DNA from: Chloracidobacterium sp. N
Lineage (GTDB): Bacteria > Acidobacteriota > Blastocatellia > Chloracidobacteriales > Chloracidobacteriaceae
Assembly: GCF_018304765.1 (NCBI RefSeq)
Contig: NZ_CP072643.1
Span: forward strand, 558,001 to 622,000
Reading direction: 5' to 3'
DNA: 64,000 bases
Positions 17,427-26,739 of this stretch are shown in pieces. The position numbers and the translations under genes are program-made. How positions within the stretch are numbered: the first letter of the stretch is position 1; each line of letters opens with the position of its first letter. The notes below the pieces were generated by a model that saw only the letters and a list, made by a program, of their open reading frames with translations, was not told the origin of the DNA and searched no databases.

Positions 17427-17592
17427 GGGTGGCCACCAGGAGCAACGGGCTGTGCTTCAAGGTTTGATACGCGGCCAGCGCTTCCGTCGCAAGGCAGATT
17501 CAGTCACAACCGAAAACGACGAACACCTGTGGGCGCTTCCGCACTGGCGCAAAGAGATACCCGGATTTCGTCCCCCTTGTGTGAGCAAGAGG

Positions 17593-18660
17593 TCACAGGT
17601 TGGCTTTGAGTCGTATTTCCCAGGCCTTGACAATGTCGGCGAAAATATCCGCGAGTGAATGCTCAATGTTCCAGCCCGGATAATCGGCTTTCATCTTCCG
17701 CAGATCGCTGTAGTAGCAGATGTGATCGCCAATGCGCGCCTGGTCAACATAGCTGTACCGCTGCGGCTTGCCGGTCAGCGCCTCAACCATCTGGAAGGCT
17801 TCCAGAATTGAGCAGGCATTTTCTCTGCCCCCGCCCAGGTTATAGACCGCCCCGGCCCGTGGGTGCTCGTAAAAGGCAAACATAAAAGCCGCGACATCTT
17901 CGGCGTGGATGTTGTCGCGCACCTGCTTGCCCTTGTAGCCGTAGATTTTGTATTCCCGTTCTTCCAGGTTGCACTTGATGAGGTAGCTCAGAAACCCGTG
18001 CAGTTCGACGCCGGCGTGATTGGGGCCGGTCAGGCAGCCACCACGCAGGCAGACCGTCGGCATACCGAAATAGCGTCCGTATTCCTGCACCAGCACATCG
18101 GCCGCCACCTTCGAGGCTCCAAACAGCGAGTGCAACGTGTGGTCAATGGAAAACGTTTCGGGAATGCCATGGGCGTAGGCCGGGTCGGCGTAGTCCCACC
18201 GGGTTTCAAGTTCGACCAGCGGGATATGGTTCGGCCCATCGCCATAGACCTTGTTGGTGGACATGTGGATGAAAGGCGACTCCGGGCAGTGCTGCCGTGC
18301 TGCTTCGAGCAGGTTGAGCGTCCCGACGGCGTTCACGTCGAAGTCATCAAAGGGCACCCGCGCCGCCAGGTCGTGGGAGGGCTGCGCCGCCGTGTGGATA
18401 ATGACGTTGGGGCGCAACTCAGCAATCAGAGCCGCGACACCGGCCCGGTCGCGGATGTCCAGCTCGTGGTGATGAAAGTGCGCCAGCGTCGCCATCAACC
18501 GCTGCTGGTTCCAGCGGGTGTCGCCGGCCGGGCCGAAAAATACGGCGCGCTGGTTGTTGTCAATGCCGTGCACCACAAAGCCACGGCGGTGAAAGTACTC
18601 GACGACTTCCGAACCGATCAGTCCCGAAGAGCCGGTGACCAGGCAAACCGGAGCAGGCAC
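17593..18660 (-). CDS. NAD-dependent sugar epimerase, CDP-paratose 2-epimerase-like
   Basis: Extended short-chain dehydrogenase of 355 residues. N-terminal NAD loop TGSSGLIGS, catalytic Ser/Tyr/Lys region with STNKVYGD and [20 protein letters not shown]. The NxVYGDGPN..PL.E.ETR insert and [20 protein letters not shown] segment resemble RfbE-type CDP-paratose/tyvelose epimerases. The usual YxxxK is replaced by the FGASK form seen in that group. Start is GTG at 18660 with GAGGAAC 8 nt upstream. It is divergent from a second epimerase of the same superfamily, together with a GT2, forming a small sugar-nucleotide cluster. The exact sugar is unknown. Confidence 0.85.
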   Translation of the reverse strand: MPAPVCLVTGSSGLIGSEVVEYFHRRGFVVHGIDNNQRAVFFGPAGDTRWNQQRLMATLAHFHHHELDIRDRAGVAALIAELRPNVIIHTAAQPSHDLAARVPFDDFDVNAVGTLNLLEAARQHCPESPFIHMSTNKVYGDGPNHIPLVELETRWDYADPAYAHGIPETFSIDHTLHSLFGASKVAADVLVQEYGRYFGMPTVCLRGGCLTGPNHAGVELHGFLSYLIKCNLEEREYKIYGYKGKQVRDNIHAEDVAAFMFAFYEHPRAGAVYNLGGGRENACSILEAFQMVEALTGKPQRYSYVDQARIGDHICYYSDLRKMKADYPGWNIEHSLADIFADIVKAWEIRLKANL

Positions 18661-18746
18661 GTGCAGGTTCCTCGCTCAGTGTTATGGTTCTCACGTCATC
18701 ACAACCTTATTGGCCACCCGGCTCATTTTCAAATGGAGACCTGCTG

Positions 18747-19814
18747 ATGCGGATTCTGCTTACCGGCATGTGCGGCTTTGTCGGCAGTGTCGTGGCCCGT
18801 GTGCTCCGCGAGTGGCTGACCGGTGTGGAACTGGTCGGACTGGACAACCTCGTGCGCCCCGGCAGCGAAATCAACCGGCAACGGCTGCGCGAGGCCGGCT
18901 TTCGACTCCTGCACGGCGACATTCGCCTGCCCAGCGATCTGGAAGGACTGCCCCCCTGTGACTGGATTATTGATGCGGCCGCCAACCCCAGTGTGCTGGC
19001 CGGCGTGGATGGCAAAACCGGCGCCCGCCAACTGCTCGAACACAACCTTGTCGGCACGCTCAACCTGCTCGAACTGGCCCGCCGGTGGAACGCCGGCTTC
19101 ATCCTGCTTGGCACGAGCCGGGTCTATTCCATCGCGGCCCTGTGCGCCCTGCCGCTGCGCGAACAGGCCAACCGGTTTGTCCCTGACCCAAACGCCGGCG
19201 CGGACGGACTCACGCCGGCCGGCATTACGGAAACCTTTTCGACGACGCCACCGCTGTCGCTGTATGGGAGCGCCAAGCTGGCGTCGGAAGTGCTGGCGCT
19301 CGAATACGGCGCGGCGTTTGGTTTGCCGGTCTTCATCAATCGCTGTGGGGTTATGGCCGGAGCGGAACAGTTCGGCAAGGCTGATCAGGGCATTGTTTCC
19401 TTCTGGATTCGCGCCTACGCGGCGCGGCGGCCGCTGCGCTACATTGGTTTTGGCGGCAGTGGACGCCAGGTACGCGACTGCCTCCACCCGGCCGACCTCG
19501 TTCCGCTTCTGGTGGCGCAGATGAACGCCGGGCAGGACGCCGGACTTCCGCGCGTCGTCAACGTCGGAGGCGGCATGGAGAGCAGCTTCTCTCTGGCGGA
19601 ACTCAGCGCCTGGTGCGCCGACCGTTTCGGGCCACACGAGGTCACGGCTGACCTGACACCGCGGCCGTTCGACGTCGGCTGGCTGGTGCTGGATGCAAGT
19701 CTGGCCCGGACCCGTTATGATTGGCGGCCGACGTACACACGCGAAGCCATCTTTGCTGAAATTGCAGAGCATGCCCGGCAACATCCAGAGTGGCTGCGGC
19801 TTTCCGAGGACTAG
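18747..19814 (+). CDS. NAD-dependent nucleotide-sugar epimerase/dehydratase
   Basis: A 355-residue extended SDR. NAD loop is TGMCGFVGS, active-site Ser in GTSRVYS, and YGSAKLASE provides the Tyr-Lys pair. The segment INRCGVMAGAEQFGKADQGIVSFW is like RfbE-type epimerases, so this is a distant paralogue of the divergent gene at 17593. The product probably acts on a CDP- or UDP-sugar feeding the glycosyltransferase that follows 2 nt later. ATG at 18747 with TGGAGA about 8 nt upstream; an upstream in-frame start is less likely because the NAD motif would no longer be N-terminal. Confidence 0.83.
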   Translation: MRILLTGMCGFVGSVVARVLREWLTGVELVGLDNLVRPGSEINRQRLREAGFRLLHGDIRLPSDLEGLPPCDWIIDAAANPSVLAGVDGKTGARQLLEHNLVGTLNLLELARRWNAGFILLGTSRVYSIAALCALPLREQANRFVPDPNAGADGLTPAGITETFSTTPPLSLYGSAKLASEVLALEYGAAFGLPVFINRCGVMAGAEQFGKADQGIVSFWIRAYAARRPLRYIGFGGSGRQVRDCLHPADLVPLLVAQMNAGQDAGLPRVVNVGGGMESSFSLAELSAWCADRFGPHEVTADLTPRPFDVGWLVLDASLARTRYDWRPTYTREAIFAEIAEHARQHPEWLRLSED

Positions 19815-19816
19815 CC

Positions 19817-20638
19817 ATGTTTGCACCCGACCCGAACCTGCCGCCCCTGAAGCGCCTGTCCGTTGTCATTCCGGCGCGGGATGAAGCCGGGTGTATCCGT
19901 TCGACCGTCGAGCACCTGTACGTTGAACTGCGGCTGCACCAGATTCCACACGAAATCATCGTCGTGGACGACGGCAGTACGGACGCCACGTGGGAAGTCC
20001 TGCAGGCGGCCTGTGCCGACATTCCCACCCTGCGTCCGGTGCAGAACACGGGTGAGCACGGATTTGGGCGCGCCATCACCTTTGGTTTTGAGCACGTCAC
20101 GGGCGATGCGGTCGTCATCATGATGGCGGATGAATCGGATGACTGCCGCGATGTCGTCCGCTACTGGCGGGAACTCAACCGGGGCTATGAGTGCGTCTTT
20201 GGCAGCCGCTTCGTCAAAGGCGGGGGAACGATTGACTACCCACCCATCAAGTGGGTACTCAACCGGCTGGCCAATACATTTCTGCGGCTGCTGTTTGGCA
20301 TCCGGCTCAACGACACCACGAATGCTTTCAAGGCGTACCGGCGGGAGGTCATTGAGGGCTGCCGGCCTTTTCTGTCGCCGCACTTCAACCTGACAGTGGA
20401 ACTGCCGCTCAAGGCGATTGTCCGGGGCTACACCTGGACGGTCATTCCCATTACCTGGCGCAACCGGCGTACGGGGTTGGCCAAGCTCAAGATCAAGGAA
20501 ATGGGCAGCCGGTATTTCTTCATCTGCTGTTACGTCTGGCTGGAGAAGTATTTCAGCCGTGGCGACTACCGGCGCAAGCCACAACCGGCCTTACCCCAGG
20601 CGATGCCCGCCACCGAGACCGAGAAGGCTCTCCAATAA
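19817..20638 (+). CDS. GT2 glycosyltransferase, dolichyl-phosphate-mannose-synthase-like
   Basis: Family 2 GT-A enzyme of 273 residues without a long membrane region. Nucleotide-binding SVVIPARDEAGCI and EIIVVDDGSTDATW, the DxD equivalent MMADESDD, and a C-terminal segment YTWTVIPITWRNRRTG..KLKIKEMGSRYF typical of polyprenol-phosphate sugar transferases and related polysaccharide enzymes. The gene starts 2 nt after the epimerase stop and is surely co-transcribed. It probably transfers the epimerase product to a lipid carrier. It is the last high-GC gene before the AT-richer restriction island. Confidence 0.88.
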   Translation: MFAPDPNLPPLKRLSVVIPARDEAGCIRSTVEHLYVELRLHQIPHEIIVVDDGSTDATWEVLQAACADIPTLRPVQNTGEHGFGRAITFGFEHVTGDAVVIMMADESDDCRDVVRYWRELNRGYECVFGSRFVKGGGTIDYPPIKWVLNRLANTFLRLLFGIRLNDTTNAFKAYRREVIEGCRPFLSPHFNLTVELPLKAIVRGYTWTVIPITWRNRRTGLAKLKIKEMGSRYFFICCYVWLEKYFSRGDYRRKPQPALPQAMPATETEKALQ

Positions 20639-20716
20639 CCGGACCGAACAGCAAATTTTTCACTTCCACTCAAATCACAGGACGGATATTTGGCGTCGGT
20701 CCTTTCTAGCCTCTGC

Positions 20717-21646
20717 TTAACCTAAAGCAAGCGCCAACTGGGCAGCCTTACTTGACTTTAGAAGTTCAAAAGGTGCTGTTTCACATCCAGGTTTTATCAG
20801 CAAAACTTCTTCTATTGAATTTCGCAGATTTTCACTTGAACCTACATGGTAAAAATGCATAAAGCTTTTTACGACCAATCCATCCAGGTAATACTCAAGG
20901 TGCTCATTAATCCGGTATTTATTCTGCTTCCACATAGACAATGCAAAGCCACAGGGTAAGCTCTTGATAATTCTTGCCAACTCCAGGGCTTCACGTTCTG
21001 ACCACCTTTGGTAATAGTCAGCGTGCCTACCTACATACGGAGGATCGAGGTAAACAAAGTCATCTTTTGATAGGCCTTCAAGGCACTTTCGCCAGTCTTC
21101 ATTACGAAACTCCCAATCCTTATTGCAGACCATCTTTTTGATTTTGAGAACCTGATTAACTATCTTGGTCACATACGCTGGACGAAAACGATCCAGCTTT
21201 CGGCAGAATGGAACATTGAATTGACCTTTGCTATTAAAGCGCATAACACCGTTGAAGCAGGACCTGTTAAGAAAAATAAAATCCAAAGGATCGCCAGTCT
21301 TATTAAAACGCTCCCTGATGAAATAATAATGCTCTTCTCCCTTCGATAACAATCTTTTTCCTTCTGCTGTCAAATACCTACCTACTTCTTCAGGTGATAA
21401 TGACCCCTCATAGATCATCCTGTAAAGATTAATAATGTGAGGGTTAATGTCGTTGACCAGGGCACGTTCCGGCTGAAGGTTGAATAACACCACTCCTGAT
21501 CCCAAAAAAGGCTCTACCCAGCGACCTTTTCCACTCCAGGAGGTATTACTTAGAATGAACTTGACGAGCTTGGTCTTGATTCCCTGACATTTGATCGGGG
21601 GAACTATCACTTTCTCTATCATCCAAGGCAGTTTTTGGCTTGTCAT
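20717..21646 (-). CDS. Adenine-N6 DNA methyltransferase, M.EcoRV-like
   Basis: D12-class (Dam-type) adenine methyltransferase of 309 residues. SAM motif VEPFLGSGVV (~44-53) and catalytic DPPY (~199), followed by VGRHADYY. From memory it tracks M.EcoRV closely: VPPIKxQGIKTKLV, NRSCFNG followed by RFNSKG, and NVPFC. This predicts methylation of adenine in GATATC. It overlaps the restriction gene by 4 nt (ATGA), giving coupled translation of R then M. The coding sequence is visibly AT-richer than neighbours, pointing to horizontal transfer. A C-terminal extension of about 20 residues goes beyond the motif region. Confidence 0.93.
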   Translation of the reverse strand: MTSQKLPWMIEKVIVPPIKCQGIKTKLVKFILSNTSWSGKGRWVEPFLGSGVVLFNLQPERALVNDINPHIINLYRMIYEGSLSPEEVGRYLTAEGKRLLSKGEEHYYFIRERFNKTGDPLDFIFLNRSCFNGVMRFNSKGQFNVPFCRKLDRFRPAYVTKIVNQVLKIKKMVCNKDWEFRNEDWRKCLEGLSKDDFVYLDPPYVGRHADYYQRWSEREALELARIIKSLPCGFALSMWKQNKYRINEHLEYYLDGLVVKSFMHFYHVGSSENLRNSIEEVLLIKPGCETAPFELLKSSKAAQLALALG

Positions 21647-22422
21647 TTCTTTAGCTTCTTATATTCCAGATAGCTGGGCAAATCTGTGTAAGGAGGATTC
21701 GTCAGCTCGGCTGCTCTGGCCATGTCCCTGGTCAAGTAATAAGTCCAGTAGTCATCAAATACTTCTTCTCCTAGTGCAGCAAACGGGCCGGAGCCATTAA
21801 CCAGTTTATCAACTTCTGTGACCGATCCGATATTTCTTGTGTTTCCACTTCCTGGCCGATCCGAAGCAATACGATACTTCTCGTGAATGAAGAACGAGAA
21901 ATTCCCGATTACAGATTTGATGTACTCAAGCTCGTTGAGGCTATAGATTCTTTGCTCATATAATTTATCTATCTTGGTGTAGATTACCCCGAGGACAAAA
22001 TGCCCTTTGTAAGAATTGTATGGGCGAGTTATATTCTTCGTACTTTTTCTATCTCGAAAATACCCAGTAAAAGTTCCAAGAGTCATACCATTCACATATC
22101 TATCATCAATTCTATAGGTACTCTTAATATCAAGAGCAAAATAGCATCCACTGCTATCAACAAAACTTATATCAGGGTAGAAATTCTGGTGCTCAGGCAG
22201 TCTGATACTCAGACTGTTTCTCTCTGCAAAGCTTGAAAGTCTGGGGAATAGCAGAATCTCTATAACCTTCGAGATAACCTTGGTGTCTATTGAAATCGTA
22301 TAAACATTTCTGGCTATGTCAATAAATCCCTTGACTATCCAATCTCCATTTTGTGTAGAAACTGCTGACTTAAATTCCTCAACTTCATCCCGAAGCAGTC
22401 TCAAAAAATCTTCTTTCTCCAT
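21643..22422 (-). CDS. Type II restriction endonuclease, EcoRV-like (predicted GATATC)
   Basis: A 259-residue PD-D/ExK nuclease. The active site is D84 (YPDISF), D98 and K100 (ALDIKSTY), the same arrangement as EcoRV D74/D90/K92. The EcoRV recognition loop is almost unchanged: GSGNTRNIGS at 191-200 against GSGNTTNIGS. EcoRV-like segments also cover DTKV near residue 46, the NITRPYNSY region and DYWTYY near the C-terminus. Predicted blunt cleavage of GAT/ATC. Encoded directly upstream of its methyltransferase, 19 nt after the histidine kinase stop, with no controller protein seen. AT-rich codon use marks it as foreign. Confidence 0.95.
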   Translation of the reverse strand: MEKEDFLRLLRDEVEEFKSAVSTQNGDWIVKGFIDIARNVYTISIDTKVISKVIEILLFPRLSSFAERNSLSIRLPEHQNFYPDISFVDSSGCYFALDIKSTYRIDDRYVNGMTLGTFTGYFRDRKSTKNITRPYNSYKGHFVLGVIYTKIDKLYEQRIYSLNELEYIKSVIGNFSFFIHEKYRIASDRPGSGNTRNIGSVTEVDKLVNGSGPFAALGEEVFDDYWTYYLTRDMARAAELTNPPYTDLPSYLEYKKLKK

Positions 22423-22441
22423 GTTTGTTCAGCTCAGAGGA

Positions 22442-25378
22442 CTACTCAGTTTCCCTCGTTACGTACTCAGCAGCATTTCTATCCATCATGGACTTGACCT
22501 TTTCGACAATTTCAGCCGCCGTGAAAGGCTTGTAGATGAGGTTATCCCGGAAGGCAAAGCTCTGCCCGGTATCCTCCCTGTCAGCGTAGCCCGAAATGAA
22601 GAGCACCGGCAGGTCGGGATAAGTCTCCCAGATGGAGGAAGCCAACTGAACGCCGTTGACGTTCGGCATGCGGACATCGGTGACAACCAGATCGAAGCGC
22701 CCGGCCTGTTGCTGGATTATGTTCCATGCCGCCTGCCCGTCTCTGGCTTCGACAACGGCAAAACCACCCGCCAGAAGCGCTGCCCCCACGGTCGCCCGCA
22801 CGTCCGGGTCATCCTCAACGACCAGCACCCGCTGCGCCTGCGCCGACGGCTTGAGGAACGACAACCGATGTGAGCCAGAGGTTGGAACGCCAGAGGCTGG
22901 CTGCTCAGCCACCGGCAGGTACACGTGGAAGGCTGTCCCCTTCCCAACTTCGCTTTCAACCCGCAGCAGCCCTCCGGCGGAAGTGATCGTCCCCAGGGCC
23001 GTTGAAAGCCCAAGTCCGGTGCCCTTGTGCTGTTCCTTCGTCGTGAAGAACGGCTCACACAGCCGCGCCATGACTTCCGGCGGGATGCCGGTTCCGGTGT
23101 CGCGTACGGAGATGCGGACGACCGGCTGCGCCGCCAGGAAATCCTCCAGGCGGCTTCCGGCCGGAAAGACCACGCCGCCGGCTTCCGCCGCAGCATCGGT
23201 TACCAGGGTGGTTTCCAGACTGATCGTGCCTCCGTTGGGCATGGCGTCGCGGGCATTGACCAGCAGGTTGAGAAAAACCTGCTCCAGTTCCTGTGGGATG
23301 GCGTACACGAAGACTTCGCCAGCGGCGAAGTTTGTGGTCAGTTCGACCTCCTCGTTGAAAAGCCGTTCCACCATCCCCTGCACCGTTCGCAGGGCATCGT
23401 GCAGCGGGAAGCACAGGGCGGCGCTGGCTTCGCTGGCGCGGCTGTACGCCATCAACTGCTTGACGAGATCACGTCCGCGCTCGGCGGCCCGCCGGATAGA
23501 CTGAAGCCCCTTACACGCCGGATCATCGGGCGCACGCCGACTGAGTTCAAGCGAGCTGTAGCTGAGAATCACGGTCAGAAGATTGTTGAAGTTATGGGCG
23601 ATGCCACCGGTGAGGTGCCCCAGCAACTCCAGCTTTTGCGACCGCAGACGCGCTTCTTCACGGCGTTCGATTTCGGCTGTCCGCGCCGCCAGCTCACGCT
23701 CCAGGTTGTCACGCGCGTCCTCCAGACGTTGCCGGGCAATTTCCAACTCGATGTTCGTGGCGCGCAGGTAGGACATCGTCTTTCCCACCTGTCTGGCCAT
23801 GGCATGGAAAGCCTCCGTCAGGTGGGCAATCTCTGCCGGCAGTTGCGTCGCCGGCAGGGTTTGCCCGTTCGGGCTGTCTGGCAGGATGTCTGGTGCCCGC
23901 TCTGGATCGGTGGCAAGCACCCGCGCTGTGGCGGTCAACTCGTCCAGCGGTCGCATCACCCGGCGGACGGTCACACCCGACGCCCACGCCACTACAAACA
24001 ACACAAACGGAATGGCCAGCAGGAACGGGATGAACACCGTCGCCGCCCGCTGATGGACAACCGCGAAGGGGACCAGGGCATAGCATCGCCAGCCGGTCTC
24101 CGGCTCCCGTTCCTGCCAGACCCAGAAGCGGGCTTCTTGCCCGGAGGCAGGAATCGGAAGCCACAGCGCCCGGTCATACGCCCGGATGTCGGAGAGCCTC
24201 GTTTTGGCCAGCAGTGGAAAAAGGTCAGGGCGGTTTGTCGCCAGAACCTGCGACTGCCAGTCCAGGACGACCAGGTGGAACGGTTCACCCCGATGGGCGA
24301 CACTGCCCGACAGCAGCCGTGAGAGTTGGGTGGTCGTCATCCGCCCCTCGACGACGCCTCGCACGCTGCCATCCGGCAACCGAATCGGCGCGGCAAATGC
24401 TATGCAGGGGTCCTTCCCCGCCGGGACCGGACAGTGCAAACCATCTGAAATCACGACGTTTTGCCCGGACAGTGCCGCCTGCAGGTAGGGATGGCCGGCA
24501 ACATTCAACTGCGGTTCGGAAACCACGGGACTGCTGGCGATGACCTTGCCGGCCGTGTCGGCCACCAGAAGTGTCTCGAACAGAAAAGCGTGCTGGTGAT
24601 AACGCTGCAACCTACGCGCGACGGCGGCTGGGTCGTCTGGCATCTCGGACAGCCGTTCGGCAAGTATGGTCACATCCTGCCGCGCTACCAGTAGCTTGTC
24701 ACTGAGCACATTGGCCACAAACCTGGTCTGTGTTGTCAGCTCAGCGCGTACTTCCTGCTCCTGCTGGTTCGATGCAGCGTGGGCATACCAGGCGGACAGA
24801 GCACACGCCGGCACAACCGCCACCAGAGTGAGCACCCGTGTCAGCCGGGCAGCCATGGTGTTTTCCGGCAGCCTGGCGCCATACCGTGCCAACAGACGTC
24901 CGAATGCCGGCCAGCCAAGAGATGAATCGGCCAGGGTCGTGCACAGCAACCCATTGACGACATACTTGAAGGCCACAGCCGGGCCGAGGCCATCCGGGTA
25001 CACCCCGGAACGGACATGCAGGAAGTAAAGCAGGGGTGAGATACCGACCCAGAAGACGGCATCTGCAAAGAGCGCCCGCCACTTCCAGCGCCGGACACAC
25101 CACCCGACAACAAACGCCTGAGCCACCAGAAAAGGCAGCGCCAGCCCGTGGCCCCACAACCACACCGTGGCAAGACCGGCCAGCAGGGCCGCGACCATTC
25201 CGTATAACGGGCCGAAAGTCAAGGCGATGATGAGCGGAAAGATCGGACCAAAGATGAAGTGCAGATCACTGCCGATAGATAGCGGGAAGGCATTGAGACC
25301 AAGCCCCAGTCCCCCGGCAACGAGCGCCGCCAGGGCAGCCGGCACGTCCAATTTCCACGGAGGAAAGGTAGTCTTCAT
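22442..25378 (-). CDS. Hybrid sensor histidine kinase with receiver domain
   Basis: A 978-residue membrane signalling kinase. Residues ~10-170 hold five or six hydrophobic helices; another helix follows near 190-210; a dCACHE-like extracytoplasmic sensor spans ~215-440; a helix and HAMP follow (~450-530); a coiled coil leads to HisKA with the phospho-acceptor in GGIAHNFNNLL (~590); HATPase_c has NLLVNARDAMPNGG, DTGTGIPPE and GTGLGLSTALG; the C-terminal receiver has RVLVVEDDPD and phospho-Asp in VVTDVRMP (~910). ATG at 25378 has GGAGC 8 nt upstream. No output regulator is adjacent. The ligand is unknown. The 205 nt upstream (25379-25583) show no gene. Confidence 0.9.
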   Translation of the reverse strand: MKTTFPPWKLDVPAALAALVAGGLGLGLNAFPLSIGSDLHFIFGPIFPLIIALTFGPLYGMVAALLAGLATVWLWGHGLALPFLVAQAFVVGWCVRRWKWRALFADAVFWVGISPLLYFLHVRSGVYPDGLGPAVAFKYVVNGLLCTTLADSSLGWPAFGRLLARYGARLPENTMAARLTRVLTLVAVVPACALSAWYAHAASNQQEQEVRAELTTQTRFVANVLSDKLLVARQDVTILAERLSEMPDDPAAVARRLQRYHQHAFLFETLLVADTAGKVIASSPVVSEPQLNVAGHPYLQAALSGQNVVISDGLHCPVPAGKDPCIAFAAPIRLPDGSVRGVVEGRMTTTQLSRLLSGSVAHRGEPFHLVVLDWQSQVLATNRPDLFPLLAKTRLSDIRAYDRALWLPIPASGQEARFWVWQEREPETGWRCYALVPFAVVHQRAATVFIPFLLAIPFVLFVVAWASGVTVRRVMRPLDELTATARVLATDPERAPDILPDSPNGQTLPATQLPAEIAHLTEAFHAMARQVGKTMSYLRATNIELEIARQRLEDARDNLERELAARTAEIERREEARLRSQKLELLGHLTGGIAHNFNNLLTVILSYSSLELSRRAPDDPACKGLQSIRRAAERGRDLVKQLMAYSRASEASAALCFPLHDALRTVQGMVERLFNEEVELTTNFAAGEVFVYAIPQELEQVFLNLLVNARDAMPNGGTISLETTLVTDAAAEAGGVVFPAGSRLEDFLAAQPVVRISVRDTGTGIPPEVMARLCEPFFTTKEQHKGTGLGLSTALGTITSAGGLLRVESEVGKGTAFHVYLPVAEQPASGVPTSGSHRLSFLKPSAQAQRVLVVEDDPDVRATVGAALLAGGFAVVEARDGQAAWNIIQQQAGRFDLVVTDVRMPNVNGVQLASSIWETYPDLPVLFISGYADREDTGQSFAFRDNLIYKPFTAAEIVEKVKSMMDRNAAEYVTRETE

Positions 25379-25583
25379 GTTCAGCTCCAACGATTTCTGC
25401 TCTGGCGACAAGCCACTACTGCGGCCGCGGCATTTTCGTCGCCGCTACCGACAAATCTTCCGGAGGCAGAAGGCGGCAACGGCGCGCAACGGGGTCGGAA
25501 AGAGGTTCAGTCTGCACGAATCGGTGCAAAAATCTCAACATCAGCTATACCGCCGCCAAGGCTGTCCACCAGACGGACAGGAG

Positions 25584-26540
25584 CTAGGGGCGGCCGGGGC
25601 GCGCCGGCCGCGGCGGTGAACGGCGTTTCGGCTCCGACCGGTACTTCTGCACCATTGCTTCCCGCTCGGCCGGCAGTCCCAGCCGCGCCAGGACATCCAC
25701 TGGCTGCGGGTCAACCAACTCACGCGGATACTCCACCTTTTCCAGAAACAGGCCCGAAGCCGGGGCCGTCAACTGCGCGATGGTCTCATTCGGCTGCGCC
25801 CGCCGCAGCGCCAGCCGGATGTCCTCCACCGTCAGCTTTCCAGCGCCGACGGCCACCAGCGCCCCGACAATCCGGCGTACCATCCGCCATAAAAAGTGCG
25901 ACGCGCCAATCCGCACGACCATCATCCCCGGCCGCAGGTTCACGGTCAGCTCATGCACATCCACGAGCTTCGATTCCGTCCGGGCCCGCTCGTCGCGCGT
26001 CAGGCTGTGGTCAACTGGGCCCTTCTGGGAAAACGCCGTGAAGTCGTGAAAACCCCGCAGGACTTCCGCTGCCGCGCGCATCTTTTCCACATCGAGCCGG
26101 TCCCGCACCCACCAGATGTACTTTTTTGCAAAGGCCATCCGCCGCAACGCAATCTGGTAGAGGTAATAGCGCGCAATGGCGTCGTGCCGCGCGTGAAAAC
26201 TCAGCGGGGCCGGTGCGACATCAAAAACGCAAATATCACTCGGCAGCGCGTCATTGACCCGGTGACGCAGTTCATCCGGGTCCAGGCGCGTTACCGTTCG
26301 CAGGTGGGCAACCTGCCCCAGCGCATGCACACCGGCATCCGTCCGCCCGGCCCCGCCCAGGTCAAGCGTCGGGTCGGCAAGCACTTCGCTCAATGCCCGG
26401 CGCAACTCTCCGGCAACCGTACGCACCTGACGCTGTTCCTGCCATCCGGCATACCGTGAGCCGTCGTACTCAATCGTCAACCGATAGCCATAGCGTGACG
26501 GTTGGGCAACCTTCCCATTCTTCTCTGGCCTGGACATCAT
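25584..26540 (-). CDS. truA: tRNA pseudouridine(38-40) synthase TruA
   Basis: Modifies U38-40 in the tRNA anticodon arm. About 318 residues. N-terminal RLTIEYDGSRYAGWQ, catalytic aspartate in GAGRTDAGVHALGQV, and the SFHARHDAI...YYLYQI and FLWRMVRRIVGALV motifs are all standard. A basic tail (KRRSPPRPARPGRP) extends the C-terminus. I take ATG at 26540, with AGGAA directly before it, although the adjacent ATG at 26537 has better spacing; an upstream ATG at 26600 gives an unlikely Cys/Arg-rich leader. Divergent from the threonine dehydratase gene across ~200 nt. Confidence 0.93.
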   Translation of the reverse strand: MMSRPEKNGKVAQPSRYGYRLTIEYDGSRYAGWQEQRQVRTVAGELRRALSEVLADPTLDLGGAGRTDAGVHALGQVAHLRTVTRLDPDELRHRVNDALPSDICVFDVAPAPLSFHARHDAIARYYLYQIALRRMAFAKKYIWWVRDRLDVEKMRAAAEVLRGFHDFTAFSQKGPVDHSLTRDERARTESKLVDVHELTVNLRPGMMVVRIGASHFLWRMVRRIVGALVAVGAGKLTVEDIRLALRRAQPNETIAQLTAPASGLFLEKVEYPRELVDPQPVDVLARLGLPAEREAMVQKYRSEPKRRSPPRPARPGRP

Positions 26541-26739
26541 TTCCTGACTTTCCGGCGCGAGGCAGTCGCACCCGCGCCTGACGTGCATCGTGACATGCAT
26601 CGTGGTCGCCAGACATGCCGCCCGGCGGTTTCTCCCCCGGTCGTCTTCGGGAGAGAGATTTTACTGGACAGTCGCGGCCAAACGCCCGACACTACTGAGT
26701 GCGGTTAGCACTGATTTTACCCTTGGCTCAAGTCGTTTT

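Noticed and set aside
17457-17666. 69-codon minus-strand frame upstream of the MNT gene
   Set aside because: Overlaps the epimerase 3' end and shows no HEPN motif.
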